Source: Fabrea salina (lineage: Eukaryota; Ciliophora; Heterotrichea; Heterotrichida; Fabreidae). Taken from it: 64,000 nucleotides of DNA. Location: contig JALIHJ010000070.1 in assembly GCA_022984795.1 (NCBI GenBank), forward strand, positions 1 through 64,000. Reading direction: 5' to 3'. Of the stretch, positions 20,306 to 29,772 are shown piece after piece (the stretch's first letter is position 1; each line of letters begins with the position of its first letter). The notes beneath the pieces were generated by a model. The model did no database searches and had not been told where the DNA came from. It was given only the letters and a program-made list of their open reading frames with translations. A program made the translations under genes and the position numbers.

Positions 20306-20821
20306 ATGGATTCAAGTCAACCAGACCCAGAAAAGTACCCTCCACTCCAAACACAAGAAACTATGCCTAGGCCCCCGACTCAAGACTTTGTGCCTGTTGT
20401 GGTAGTCCCTGTAGGTGCTCTTAGGTACTTAGGAGTCAGACAAAAAGCTCGGTTTATTAAGTGGATGGCTATTTTGGACTGCTTTATTTGTTTGTTGTTT
20501 GTGTTGTCAGGCATTTACTTTCTGTTAGCTCTTATTTGTCTGCCAGTTTTGGGTTACTTTGCAGGGCGTAACTACAACGGAAGACTGTGCATAGCTTACG
20601 CTGTGTACTTAGTTCTGATGTTGGCTCTTAGAACAGTTTTGATTATAGTGGTGGAGGACCTTATATACATAGTAGTGCAAACTTTAGTAATGTTTGTAGA
20701 AGCTTTTTCAGTTTGGGTGCTTGTGAGGTTTTACAAGGAAACCCAAAAACTAAGTCCGGGGGAAATCAAGTGGCTCAAAGACACTGACCAAGGAGTAGCA
20801 TCCTTGCCACCACAAGTGTAA
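20306..20821 (+). CDS. Four-pass membrane protein, unknown
   Basis: 171 residues. A Pro- and Gln-rich N terminus (1-40) precedes four hydrophobic segments between about residues 50 and 145 (WMAILDCFICLLFVLSGIYF, LALICLPVLGYFAGR, AYAVYLVLMLALRTVLIIVV, IYIVVQTLVMFVEAFSVWVL). A short cytosolic tail follows. The topology recalls tetraspan or COMM/TMEM-like small proteins, but no family was recognised. It begins 8 bp after the insertase stop on the same strand. Confidence 0.75.
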   Translation: MDSSQPDPEKYPPLQTQETMPRPPTQDFVPVVVVPVGALRYLGVRQKARFIKWMAILDCFICLLFVLSGIYFLLALICLPVLGYFAGRNYNGRLCIAYAVYLVLMLALRTVLIIVVEDLIYIVVQTLVMFVEAFSVWVLVRFYKETQKLSPGEIKWLKDTDQGVASLPPQV

Positions 20822-20832
20822 ATAGTTATTAC

Positions 20833-22599
20833 TTATTCTAAACGGGGGTTGCAGATTGACAGCATTGCAGACTGGGCCAGCAGCAGTTGGAGTTGTGTTG
20901 ATTTGTCTTTGCAAACTCTTTCGTAAACCTCTAGTATTTTCACAATGTCTTTTTCTGAGAAAACAGCTCCACTAGCCAGCAAAGTTTGGCTTTCGTCCAG
21001 AATGCGGGGCAGGAACTCTAGAGGAGCAGTTTCGTTGACACAAAAGTTAACTAGGAGTTGGCCTGCTTTAGCCCACCTTTTGTTTTGCACGTTTTCGCAG
21101 AACTCCAAGTACTTGCAGAAAAAAGTCACCAAAATAGAAGAGTGCCTTATGTTTTGAGGCAAACTGTTGAGAAAGTCATTAATCTCAGAGGGGCTTTGGT
21201 CTAGACTTATCGTTAGCAAGTGCTGTTCAACATTTTCCCTAACTAAGGGTTCGGGGGCTTCGAAACTCAGCAAAAGGGCTTCTTTGTACTGCTTCTTGGA
21301 AATAAGGTACATAGTGAGGAACTTGTAAACGTTGTTGAGGACTTCGTTCATTTCTTTGGACTCGAGGTACTCAACTACTTCTTTTACTTCAGTTGAGTCA
21401 ATCCTCAAAGCGATGCAGTACTCTACAATGTGGAGTATGTCTTCCAGCCCAGCTAAGTTCTCAATTAAGTAGTCACACACTATGTTGAACTTAACTTGCT
21501 TTATAGGCATTATTTCTGTGAAGTAAACGTAGAAGTAGTGTTCTGGGTAACTCAGTCCCTCAAAACGGTCTTCAGGCTCCAGTGGAACTTTGCGCACTAT
21601 GGCCAGCACTTCTGTTAGGTGGGCTACAAACACAGAAGGAAAGTACTCACTGCACTTTTGGATGAGTTTGTGCATGTTGGAAGTTTCAATCGTTCCCAGA
21701 AGCATTGCATCGTAGTCGTCTAGTTGGTTTAGGGTCCTTCTAGTGGAACTTGCAATGTTTTCCTGGTCGTAAAAGATACCTTCCACAAAAAGAAGGTGCA
21801 GCAACATATACTCTGCCCACGAAGGGTTGATTTCAGAGAACTTTTGGTGCTTTCCTGCAATGATTTCAACTAGTTTAATGAGTTCGTTTAGTTCAGGGTA
21901 ATTTTCAGCTTTATTCTGCACATCTTTTAGAAGTTGGTTGGACTCTCTGGAAATGTCCTCAAACTTGCGCATAAACTCACTTTCAATAGAAGTGCCGTAG
22001 GGGTGTCCAAATATCCTGCAGGCAGGGTTTAGGCACTGTTCTATCTTTTGAAAGATAGCTCTGAACCTGGGGTAGTTCTCGTGCTTCTTAAGTTCTTCTT
22101 TAACAGCTTCAAGGTCTCCAGTCCTCAGAGCTGTAAACACTCCGTTCCAATACGCAGCTTTGTCAAAAGATACTGACTGGTCACTGGAGGTCCCATAGTC
22201 TTTGATGAAGCCTATCAAACTGTAAGTTGGAGTTCTGCTTATGAAGAAGGTCTCTACAAGTCTAGCAACTAGTCCCATCTCTTTGAAGCCAACTCTTTTT
22301 GCTGTGCTGCGTTCTTTGAAACTTAAGTGCTTGAGGACTTTAACCATGTCAATTAAGTAGTCCTGGAGGATCTTCAACACGTTTTCGTAAACTGCTGACT
22401 CAGACAAAGAGTTTTCACGCGCTCTTCGGGTCATGTACAAGGAGTGCAGTTCCTCAATAGCTTCCAAAATAAGGGGTTCTGTGGGGGAAAAATTGTAAAA
22501 CTCCAGAGACTTACGAGACTTCAACTTGAGCGTTTGGGGCCTAGGTTTGACTTGTTTGAGAACAGCCAAAGCACTCCCGCTTATATCAAGTACTGCCAT
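20833..22599 (-). CDS. Nucleoporin NUP85-like protein (Y complex)
   Basis: 588 residues, all helical, close to the usual NUP85 length (about 650). Matching landmarks are YWNGVFTALRTGDLEAV, the SWAEYMLLHLLFVEG stretch, MLLGTIETSNMHKLIQKCS followed by VFVAHLTEVL, and the C-terminal KRWAKAGQLLVNF with FSEKDIVKILEVYERV. NUP85 is a scaffold of the Y (NUP107-160) complex of the nuclear pore. Convergent with the four-pass protein gene (11 bp). Its ATG lies 3 bp after the upstream GlnRS stop, in TAATAAATGG. Confidence 0.82.
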   Translation of the reverse strand: MAVLDISGSALAVLKQVKPRPQTLKLKSRKSLEFYNFSPTEPLILEAIEELHSLYMTRRARENSLSESAVYENVLKILQDYLIDMVKVLKHLSFKERSTAKRVGFKEMGLVARLVETFFISRTPTYSLIGFIKDYGTSSDQSVSFDKAAYWNGVFTALRTGDLEAVKEELKKHENYPRFRAIFQKIEQCLNPACRIFGHPYGTSIESEFMRKFEDISRESNQLLKDVQNKAENYPELNELIKLVEIIAGKHQKFSEINPSWAEYMLLHLLFVEGIFYDQENIASSTRRTLNQLDDYDAMLLGTIETSNMHKLIQKCSEYFPSVFVAHLTEVLAIVRKVPLEPEDRFEGLSYPEHYFYVYFTEIMPIKQVKFNIVCDYLIENLAGLEDILHIVEYCIALRIDSTEVKEVVEYLESKEMNEVLNNVYKFLTMYLISKKQYKEALLLSFEAPEPLVRENVEQHLLTISLDQSPSEINDFLNSLPQNIRHSSILVTFFCKYLEFCENVQNKRWAKAGQLLVNFCVNETAPLEFLPRILDESQTLLASGAVFSEKDIVKILEVYERVCKDKSTQLQLLLAQSAMLSICNPRLE

Positions 22600-22602
22600 T
22601 TA

Positions 22603-24867
22603 TTAAGCTATAGCTTTTTTCTTGGTTTCAGTCAAAGTGATGATTCTATTGACTACTTTTTTGTCAGCAGAAGAGTCTTTGTCAACTACGAAGTAACCCA
22701 GTCTTTCGAACTGGAACCTGTCGAGTTCTTGGACTTGAGCCATGTCTTTGTGGAGTAAGCAGTTCTCCAGAACTTTCAAACTCTCGTGGTTGAAGTCATC
22801 CAGCCAGTTAGGCAACTCACTAGGGTTTTCACTTTTGAAAAGAACCTCGTAAAGACGTGTTTCGCAGGGAATGGCTTCTTCTGCAGACAACCAGTGCAGA
22901 ACTCCTTTGGGCTTGATGTCTTCGTAAACAGCTTCGCACAGGACCTTTTCAACCTCTCCGTTGCTTGACTTCTTGAAAGAAACACACTTCAGTTTGAAAG
23001 GAACGTACTTGAGTCCCACTATTTTGCCAGGGGCCAGTCCGAAGTAGTTTGGTTTGTCAGCTTCTAAAAAGTCTGACTTCTCTATGTAGATGTTTTTGTG
23101 GACTGTCAGAGAACGTTTGCCGTTTTCAGGGTTTTTGGGGAAAAGAGGAGCTTCTACCACTACTGAGGAGTCCAAGTTAGATATTTCCACCAACAAAGGC
23201 TCTAGCACAGCCAAAGTCCTTGGAGCAGTTTCGTCAAGGTCTTTCCTTACGTAGTGTTCAAGCAGTTTCAAGGAGATGACGTTTTCGTTGCCCCGTCTCG
23301 TTACTCCTATTTCGTCCACAAAGTCATTGATGGCTTTAGGAGTGTAGCCTCTGCGGCGCATTCCAAAGATAGTAGGCATCCTTGGGTCGCCCCAGCCTTT
23401 CACCCAGTTTTCTTCAACTAGTTTTTGGAGTTTGCGCTTGCTCATAACCATGTTGGTGATGTTAAGTCGAGAGTACTCCCACACAGAAGGACGATACAAG
23501 TCAAGTGCTTCCAACAACCAGTAGTAAGAGTCCCTTCTGATTTCAAACTCAAGAGTGCACAGAGAGTGAGTGATGTTTTCCAAAGAGTCCACAATGCAGT
23601 GCTCCATGTCGTAAGTAGGGTACACACACCAAGCGTCTCCTACGTGTGGGTGGGGACTGAACTTGATTCTGTAAGCAACAGGGTCTCTCATGCAGGGGTT
23701 AGCGTGTTTCATGTCTATTTTCATTCGGAGACAAGCTTCGCCTTCGGAGTAGTAGCCTTTGCTCATGAGTTCGAACTTGCGCAGGTTCTCTTCAGGAGAA
23801 GTGTTTCTGAAAGGACTTTCTTGGCAGCTCTTTCTTTGTTCCTTGATTTCTTCTCCAGGTTGTTCGTCAACGTAAGCCTTGTCCCTCCTGATGAGTTCCT
23901 TCGCTAGTTCAAAAATATCTCCAAAGTACTCAGAAGCATGGGTGATCTTCCAAGGAGTGTAGCCTAGCCACTTCACGTTGTCAATGATGCTTTCGATGTA
24001 CTCTTCTGACTCCTTTTCGGGGTTAGTGTCGTCAAACCTCAGATAACACGAACCTTCGTTTTCAGCTGCCATAGTGAAGGAAAACCTCATGGCTTTTGCG
24101 TGGCCTATGTGCAAGTACCCGTTGGGCTCAGGAGGGAACCTAGTCATCACTTTGCCTCCAGTGGCTTCTAGGTGTTTTTGAAGTAACTCAGGTGGGTTCT
24201 GGGCACTTTTAAGTTCTCTGCCAATGCAAGTTGAAAGTTTTTCGCGCTTTTTTTCTTCCGCTAGTTTGGGTTTGGTTTGTTTGGTTTGTTTGGACTGTTT
24301 CTTTTTGGGTTGTTGGGCAGGGGGCTCTCCAAGGAGTTCAACTAGTTTGACGTCTACGTGTTTCTTCACAAGTGAAGGGTTTGCCCATTTAAGTTGCTGT
24401 CTGACTTTCCCCATCATGGTTCCTGGGAGTCCTTTGCTTTCCCAGCCTGCTTCTAGGATCTTGTCTTTGTCAGCTTCAAGTGTTTGGTTAACTACTTCCT
24501 GGATTTGTTCTTCTGTGACTTCTACTCCTACTCCGCACGCCTCTTCGAATTGTTGGGTTTGGGGTTCAGGGTTGGTTTTTAAGTGGTTGATTCCTGCTTC
24601 TAACTGGGCTTGAGACTTGATTTTGTTGTTCACTACGTAGTCTATGAGAAGTCCTCTTTTGTCCCAGATGGCTTCTGGTGTTGTTGCCGCAATTGAGTAC
24701 AGCAACTTGCCGACCTCGGGTTGGGGGGCGAACTCAGGCTTGTTTTTGGCTTCTTCAGCTATGCTTAGTAGCTTCTTAGTTAAGTTTTGGTTTTTAAGAG
24801 TCTCGTCAGCCTTTTGGTCAGATAGTCCAATGATGGTTTTGATTGTGGATTTGGGACTGCCTTCCAT
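22603..24867 (-). CDS. Glutaminyl-tRNA synthetase
   Basis: 754 residues from the ATG at 24867. A eukaryotic N-terminal tRNA-binding region (TIIGLSDQKADETLKN...) and a Lys-rich linker precede the class I catalytic core, with PPEPNGYLHIGHAKA holding the HIGH motif and VMSKRKL as KMSKS. The C-terminal anticodon-binding barrels end near WLSAEEAIPCE and FQFERLGYFVVD. An upstream ATG at 24897 would add MLIRRLVRNL, possibly a mitochondrial leader, but would leave 5 bp to the divergent gene. Dual localisation by alternative starts is possible. TAA stop. Confidence 0.95.
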   Translation of the reverse strand: MEGSPKSTIKTIIGLSDQKADETLKNQNLTKKLLSIAEEAKNKPEFAPQPEVGKLLYSIAATTPEAIWDKRGLLIDYVVNNKIKSQAQLEAGINHLKTNPEPQTQQFEEACGVGVEVTEEQIQEVVNQTLEADKDKILEAGWESKGLPGTMMGKVRQQLKWANPSLVKKHVDVKLVELLGEPPAQQPKKKQSKQTKQTKPKLAEEKKREKLSTCIGRELKSAQNPPELLQKHLEATGGKVMTRFPPEPNGYLHIGHAKAMRFSFTMAAENEGSCYLRFDDTNPEKESEEYIESIIDNVKWLGYTPWKITHASEYFGDIFELAKELIRRDKAYVDEQPGEEIKEQRKSCQESPFRNTSPEENLRKFELMSKGYYSEGEACLRMKIDMKHANPCMRDPVAYRIKFSPHPHVGDAWCVYPTYDMEHCIVDSLENITHSLCTLEFEIRRDSYYWLLEALDLYRPSVWEYSRLNITNMVMSKRKLQKLVEENWVKGWGDPRMPTIFGMRRRGYTPKAINDFVDEIGVTRRGNENVISLKLLEHYVRKDLDETAPRTLAVLEPLLVEISNLDSSVVVEAPLFPKNPENGKRSLTVHKNIYIEKSDFLEADKPNYFGLAPGKIVGLKYVPFKLKCVSFKKSSNGEVEKVLCEAVYEDIKPKGVLHWLSAEEAIPCETRLYEVLFKSENPSELPNWLDDFNHESLKVLENCLLHKDMAQVQELDRFQFERLGYFVVDKDSSADKKVVNRIITLTETKKKAIA

Positions 24868-24902
24868 TAAATTTCTCACAAGTCGGCGTATTAGCATAAT
24901 AA

Positions 24903-25462
24903 TGTATAAGCTGGCTTTACTTGTGCTAGGAACTTGGGCTATTGAGTGCCAGGACTGGAAGTGCCAGAGTTTGGAACAGGGAGTGTGTGCTTCTTGGACT
25001 CCTGATGAAGTAATTGTGAACACCAACAAGTGTCCCCAAGGCAAGACTTGCTCCTTTGTGGACTTAGTGGTCCAAACAACTTGGAACAGGTGGGGACAAA
25101 CTTACTGTGAAGAAGACTTAACTCCTAGAAAGTCCCCCTCTGTTAACTGCAATTTGCCCAGCACCAAATCTTTTGTTCCACGCCAAAACCCTTTAGAGTG
25201 CGAAACTGACTACGACTGCATGATTCCTAGCGTTACAAAACGAATTTGTACCTGTGCTACTAACTCCAAAGCTTACTGTCCTTTGTTCAAAGACGACAAA
25301 GAACTCCTTTACTACAGAGAGAACTGCCAAAACCTAAGCCCAGAAGAGTCTTACTACTGGCACTTGTACATAACCATGTACCCTTACCTCCAAGAAGTCA
25401 GCCCCTGCATAAAAGGTGCTTTCCACGAATTCGAGGTGATTGAATACCTTAATTTAATTTAA
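24903..25462 (+). CDS. Secreted Cys-rich protein, unknown
   Basis: 186 residues from the ATG at 24903 (TAATAATG context). A signal peptide (MYKLALLVLGTWAIEC) is followed by a mature chain with about 15 Cys, many paired by spacing (CQDWKCQ, CPQGKTC, ETDYDCMI, RICTCAT), so a disulfide-rich extracellular or lumenal protein is likely. No family was recognised. Its TAA is followed immediately by the ATG of the next gene with no spacer. Confidence 0.75.
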
Positions 25463-26371
25463 ATGAACTTCATAAAGTTTGACAAAACTAACTCCGAACC
25501 CCTTTCTGAGTTCAACCCCCAAGCCCCACTTAAGTTACTTAAGTTCGGAGAAAATCCCCAACAGTTCCAAACACAAAACTTGCCCAGAACTTCGGCAATT
25601 GCGATGCTTTCTCAAAAACCCAAAAGAGAAGAAGCCGGGACCCAAGCTTCACTAGACTCTTTCCCAACAAACAGTCACATGAACCTTCCAAAAGACTTTT
25701 TAGAAGTAGTTGAAATAGAACCCCTAGAAAACCAAAACCTTAGGGTCAACTACACAACTGGAGATGTGCTGCTGCCCCAACCTAAGAGTTCGTGGCTAGT
25801 TGAAGACATCCAGGGGGAGTCTGTTCCCAAATGGGTGTCCCCAGAAGAACTCAGAGACCAACAAGAAAGCGAACTCCTTCACAAAGAAGAAGCACTTCGT
25901 TTAACAGACCCCTTCCAGCACTACAAAGAAACCCACGAGTACCGCCAGAAAGTAATGAACCAACGCATCCAAGAACTTGACCAAATTGCAACTAAGTTAG
26001 AGCAAGAAATGAACCAGTGCCAAAACCAAATAGAAGAAATCGACCAAGAGTACACTCAAGAACTAGACCAGAGGAAACGGAGCGTTGCTTTGGACTTAGT
26101 GCAAAAGATGGAAACCAGAGCTACAGCTGCAGAGCAGGAAGGAGACCAGGACAGAGTCTCGTACATACTGGCTGCTAACAAACAACTTTATGAGGATATA
26201 GACAAAAACCTACAGTCAGCTCTTGAAATAACTGAGTCCCAAGAAATTCCTAAACAGCCCGTTAGAACCAAAAAGCCTGGAAAAAAGGTTCCTGTGCTTG
26301 TGAGTAGACGCATTGGAAAAGCCATGCAGACTGCTTCGCAGCTAATTCAGGTTTCAAGAAGGAATTATTAA
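25463..26371 (+). CDS. Coiled-coil protein, unknown
   Basis: 302 residues. A disordered N half (1-135) is followed by a coiled coil (about 150-255: YRQKVMNQRIQELDQIATKL...) and a basic tail (RTKKPGKKVPVLVSRR). It abuts the secreted-protein gene as TAA|ATG. A later in-frame ATG (residue 48) could be the real start if spacers must be longer. Probably cytoskeletal or ciliary, but that is only inferred from composition. Confidence 0.7.
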   Translation: MNFIKFDKTNSEPLSEFNPQAPLKLLKFGENPQQFQTQNLPRTSAIAMLSQKPKREEAGTQASLDSFPTNSHMNLPKDFLEVVEIEPLENQNLRVNYTTGDVLLPQPKSSWLVEDIQGESVPKWVSPEELRDQQESELLHKEEALRLTDPFQHYKETHEYRQKVMNQRIQELDQIATKLEQEMNQCQNQIEEIDQEYTQELDQRKRSVALDLVQKMETRATAAEQEGDQDRVSYILAANKQLYEDIDKNLQSALEITESQEIPKQPVRTKKPGKKVPVLVSRRIGKAMQTASQLIQVSRRNY

Positions 26372-26373
26372 TG

Positions 26374-26880
26374 TTACTGGTTAATGAGTCGAGGACCCCT
26401 TCTCTTCTTGGGAGCTTTTTTCTTGGGAAGTCGCAGCAGTATCTCTGCATACTCAGGAACTACTTTTAGGTAGGTAGAGTCGTTGTTTAGGGAGTTGGAC
26501 TTAGCAGCAGAAACTTCACTGAGTGCTTCAAGGGTTTTCCGGTCTAGAACAGCGATGACCTTCATTAAGTAGTCTCTGTTAACAGCTATTTCGGGAACGT
26601 ACTTTCTGAGTTTGGGGGTTTCCAAGCAGTACTGCTGGATTCTGTCTCTAGAAATGCAAAGGTTGTCTTCGAAGTGGATTTGGTTTGCTTGTTCAAGTGT
26701 GAGTAACTTCTTTTCACCTGCTAAAACTTGGACGAGGAAGGGCAGTTCGATGGATTGGTAGTCTGGCAGAAAGAGTTTTTGGTTGTTTGAAAAAAAGTCG
26801 TAAAGGCAATTTTTGTTTCCTAAGATTCCAGCTAGTTCTTGGAAGCACTCATACACTTCAGGAGGCAGAGAGCTGTCCAT
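26374..26880 (-). CDS. Hypothetical 168-aa helical protein with a basic tail
   Basis: 168 residues, starting in ATAATAATGG context. Helical, with a Lys/Arg-rich C terminus (LPKKKAPKKRRGPRL) that could be a nuclear signal or bind nucleic acid. No family was recognised. Convergent with the coiled-coil gene with 2 bp between stop codons, so the two 3' UTRs must overlap. Confidence 0.7.
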   Translation of the reverse strand: MDSSLPPEVYECFQELAGILGNKNCLYDFFSNNQKLFLPDYQSIELPFLVQVLAGEKKLLTLEQANQIHFEDNLCISRDRIQQYCLETPKLRKYVPEIAVNRDYLMKVIAVLDRKTLEALSEVSAAKSNSLNNDSTYLKVVPEYAEILLRLPKKKAPKKRRGPRLINQ

Positions 26881-26919
26881 TATTATGCCCCTTTCAGTTA
26901 GTTTATTTGCTTGGGATAA

Positions 26920-28047
26920 ATGGAGGGTGAATTAAGCATAATCGGAAATAAATACCAAATCGGGAAAAGAATAGGAGGAGGCTCTTTTGGACAGATTTTT
27001 GAAGTGGTAGACACTGAGTCCCAAAAACACTATGCTGCTAAACTAGAGCACATTTCTCATAAAAGTCCTCAGGTAATAAATGAGGCTAAGCTTTTGAAAA
27101 GTTTAGGTAGTTTAGAAGGGATTCCTAGAGTGCGGTGGTACGGAGTGCAGGGTCGCTTTAACGTGATGGTTATGGAGTTACTGGGAAAGTCACTGGAAGA
27201 ACTGTTTAATTCGTGCAGAAGAAGGTTTTCTATAAAAACCTGCCTGATGCTAGGCTTGCAGTTTTTGGAGTTGATTGAAGCTATTCATAAAAAAGACGTT
27301 ATTCACAGAGACATAAAGCCAGAAAACTACGTTATGGGAATTAACAAAAAAACCCACTTAGTCCACATGATAGACTTTGGGTTGAGTAAAAGGTTCCGGG
27401 ACAGACTAACTAACTTGCACATTCCTTTCAAAGAAAACAGAAACCTTGTAGGGACTGCAAGGTACGCTTCCATCAATAACCATATTGGTGTGGAGCAAAG
27501 CAGAAGGGACGACCTAGAAAGCATAGGGTACGTGGTTATCTACTTCGCTAAAGGCAACTTGCCCTGGCAAGGAAACAACCCTACTAACAAGCACCAGAAA
27601 TACCACAAAATCATGGAAACTAAACTCAGGACTTCTGTGGGAGAACTCTGCAGAGGACTTCCTCAAGAGTTCCAAAACTACATTAACTACTGCCGGAATC
27701 TGAGTTTCAACAGTAACCCTGACTACGAGTACTTAAAAGGTCTGTTCAAAACAGTAGCTGCAAAGTTCCAGATAGGAATGGACAAAATCTACGACTGGAG
27801 CGAAGACCCCAAGCCTAAGTCCAAAAAGCTAGAAAGCAGGAAAGTCAAAAGGACCAAAAAGAAAAAGTCAACTTTGGAAGTCCCTGAAACTAATCAAAAA
27901 AGCATTTCAGCTGTGAACACTTGCAACTTAGGCAAGTGGCCAGAGTTCAAAGACGTAACCAAAATAAGACTTGAACTCGAGAAACTGAAAACTAGAGACA
28001 AACTAGAAGTTACTCCAGACGAAAAACCATCTTGCACTCTTTTTTAA
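26920..28047 (+). CDS. Casein kinase 1 family protein kinase
   Basis: 375 residues. The kinase domain (about 9-290) shows GGGSFGQIFEV (P loop), AAKLE (Lys), HRDIKPENYVMG, DFGLSKRF and the CK1-type GTARYASINNHIGVEQSRRD in place of APE. These are the features of the CK1 family (delta/epsilon or ciliate-expanded CK1). The C-terminal tail is Lys-rich (LESRKVKRTKKKKS) and ends SCTLF. Divergent from the 168-aa gene, 39 bp. Confidence 0.95.
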   Translation: MEGELSIIGNKYQIGKRIGGGSFGQIFEVVDTESQKHYAAKLEHISHKSPQVINEAKLLKSLGSLEGIPRVRWYGVQGRFNVMVMELLGKSLEELFNSCRRRFSIKTCLMLGLQFLELIEAIHKKDVIHRDIKPENYVMGINKKTHLVHMIDFGLSKRFRDRLTNLHIPFKENRNLVGTARYASINNHIGVEQSRRDDLESIGYVVIYFAKGNLPWQGNNPTNKHQKYHKIMETKLRTSVGELCRGLPQEFQNYINYCRNLSFNSNPDYEYLKGLFKTVAAKFQIGMDKIYDWSEDPKPKSKKLESRKVKRTKKKKSTLEVPETNQKSISAVNTCNLGKWPEFKDVTKIRLELEKLKTRDKLEVTPDEKPSCTLF

Positions 28048-28080
28048 CTGTAAACTAGCATATTTAATGAAAAGTTAAGT

Positions 28081-28530
28081 TTACGAGTTTGCGTACATTT
28101 GAGTCCACTCCCTGGCTTGTCGGAGAGCACCTTCTTCGTCTTCGTTCCAGTGCTTAGCGACTGCAGGGTCCAAAGGGTCCTCAGGACAGGGAGAACTCAT
28201 TAGTCCCTGTATACTTAGCAAGACAGATCTTATCTGCAAAGCTGGAGACCAGTTCTTCTTGAGGATGTCCAGACATATTCTGCCTAGTTTGTCTACGTTG
28301 GGGTGGTAAATCTTAGTTAGGAAACGCACTTTTGGAGGAGCCATTGGGTAGTCGTCAGGAAGAAAGAGTTCCAACTCGAACAGCCCGCCTTCGTAAGGAG
28401 TTGTGATAGGACCTGCTATTTGGATGTGGAAGTACCTAGGGTTCTCTGGGTCAGGAGATGCTGAAATCCCAGGAACTGGTTCGTTTTGCAAGCGGTCTGT
28501 TTCCTTTTGGATGCGCCTAGACAGAGCCAT
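28081..28530 (-). CDS. Ubiquitin-conjugating enzyme UBE2N/UBC13
   Basis: 149 residues, full length. HPN (76-78) and the catalytic Cys86 in [18 protein letters not shown] match UBC13 almost residue for residue, including ALQIR-VLLSIQ. With a UEV partner, UBC13 builds K63-linked ubiquitin chains in DNA damage tolerance and signalling. Its ATG follows directly on the TAA of the upstream same-strand gene (TAA|ATG). Confidence 0.95.
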   Translation of the reverse strand: MALSRRIQKETDRLQNEPVPGISASPDPENPRYFHIQIAGPITTPYEGGLFELELFLPDDYPMAPPKVRFLTKIYHPNVDKLGRICLDILKKNWSPALQIRSVLLSIQGLMSSPCPEDPLDPAVAKHWNEDEEGALRQAREWTQMYANS

Positions 28531-29008
28531 TTATATATTATTGGGGAAGTAACTATAGTCCGGCGAAGTGATAGTGCCTCTTAAAGGTTTGTGCACAGCT
28601 AAGTAGTTCAACTCAGTAGGAGCTAGGCGAGTCAGGGGGTTGTTAGGTAGGTAGGAGTACTCTGGGGGTTCCAGTGCTACGTTGGGGGTTTCTGGGCTGT
28701 AAAAAGGAGAAAAATTAACCCCAGGGTGTTCTGTTTGGGTTTCTTTGTCGAGCTGCACAGGGAAAAAGCTTCTAAGTGACTGGTGGATTCTTCCGAAGTC
28801 CCCTGTTTGTAAGCTGTTTGTTAGGGACTGTGGAACCAACTCCTTTAGTTGAGGGGTTTTGGAGGCCAGTTCTTAGCTTAGAAAACAGACTTAGTTTGTC
28901 AAGTTCGAAACTTTTGAGGAAAGCTTTGAGTTGGGACTGAGGGATTCCTGTTTCGTGACTTACTTGGCTAACTCCTTCCAGAAGGATGTATGTCACAAGT
29001 AACTCCAT
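28531..29008 (-). CDS. Hypothetical protein with one frame change
   Basis: The start at 29008 follows directly on the TAA of the upstream gene. The first frame reads a helix-turn-helix-like stretch (GVSQVSHETGIPQSQLKAFL) and stops near 28772. The rest, rich in Pro and Tyr and with repeated YSYLPNN/YSYFPNN motifs, is in a second frame ending at 28531. No GTAA...TAG 15-nt intron fits. Removing one base from the G4T4 run at 28853-28860 (AAAACCCC on the coding strand) makes one protein of about 158 residues. A homopolymer error or a real indel are both possible. Function unknown. Confidence 0.5.
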
Positions 29009-29752
29009 TTAAGTAAGCCCCCTAACTAAAGACTCAAGTCTATTTTTTTCTTTTTGAACTAACTTGTGGATCTGCCAGGTTCCTGCTGCTTTGGCTTCAG
29101 CAGCTACCGAGTGGACTTTTTCCAGGAAGTTGGGGTCCTTGCACAAGCCTACAACTTTGCAAAGCCCTTTGAGCCACTCTGAGACGCAGTTCATGAAGTG
29201 GTGGTACTGGTCTCCGCCTTCCAAAAGTACTTTTAAGTTTTCTTGGATAGAAGGTTCTACTTTGCGGAAGTCAGTGATTCTCCAAGCTTGTTCTTCTGCT
29301 AGTTTGACTCTTTCTTCAGTGAGTTTGTAGTAAACGTTGGCAGTGTAGAGAATATCTTCTTTTAAGGAGTACAAAAGAGGCAAAGAGTCCACAAGTTGGT
29401 TGCAGAAGTTAGTCCACATATCGTAGATGTGCGCTAGTGAGTAGTCTAAACTAGTGACTGCAAAGGACAGCCCAGGTGGGTAACTCAGAATGTTGACGTC
29501 TAGTCTGGAAAAGTCGTGGTCTGAAAGCATAGAAAGGCACACTAGCATTCCTAAGTACAAAGTTTCTGGGAGCATGTTCCTAACAGAAAGTTCTGTTTCC
29601 AAAGTGTCCCAGGCAGTGAAAAGACTCCTTTTAACTCTGTTGAGTTTCTTAAGGGCTTCTTCGCCCTTCCAACTCAGTTCATCGAAGTCAGGTCTTGTCC
29701 AGTTGAGTTTCTCAGGAAGGTCTTTTTCGTGCACAGAACAATTGCAGCCCAT
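29009..29752 (-). CDS. Probable lipid-anchored protein (MGCNCS), helical, unknown
   Basis: 247 residues from the ATG at 29752 (TATAATGGGC context). MGCNCS is a strong dual acylation signal: Gly2 for N-myristoylation, with Cys3 and Cys5 for palmitoylation. The rest is helical with no motif I recognise. Divergent from 29773, whose product also begins MGSN, with a 20-bp gap. Its TAA abuts the next ATG downstream. Confidence 0.75.
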   Translation of the reverse strand: MGCNCSVHEKDLPEKLNWTRPDFDELSWKGEEALKKLNRVKRSLFTAWDTLETELSVRNMLPETLYLGMLVCLSMLSDHDFSRLDVNILSYPPGLSFAVTSLDYSLAHIYDMWTNFCNQLVDSLPLLYSLKEDILYTANVYYKLTEERVKLAEEQAWRITDFRKVEPSIQENLKVLLEGGDQYHHFMNCVSEWLKGLCKVVGLCKDPNFLEKVHSVAAEAKAAGTWQIHKLVQKEKNRLESLVRGLT

Positions 29753-29772
29753 TATAAGTAGAATAATAAGGT

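Noticed and set aside
25463-26371. A single fused protein from the secreted Cys-rich and coiled-coil genes
   Set aside because: The TAA between them is not within any GTAA...AG 15-nt unit, and the two halves have incompatible character (secreted Cys-rich versus cytosolic coiled coil).
28820-28960. A tiny intron joining the two frames of the 28.5-29.0 kb gene
   Set aside because: Candidates GTTTTCTAAGCTAAG and GTCCCTAACAAACAG are 15 nt and do not change frame; a 13-nt or 19-nt intron would be needed and neither matches the GTAA...TAG pattern.
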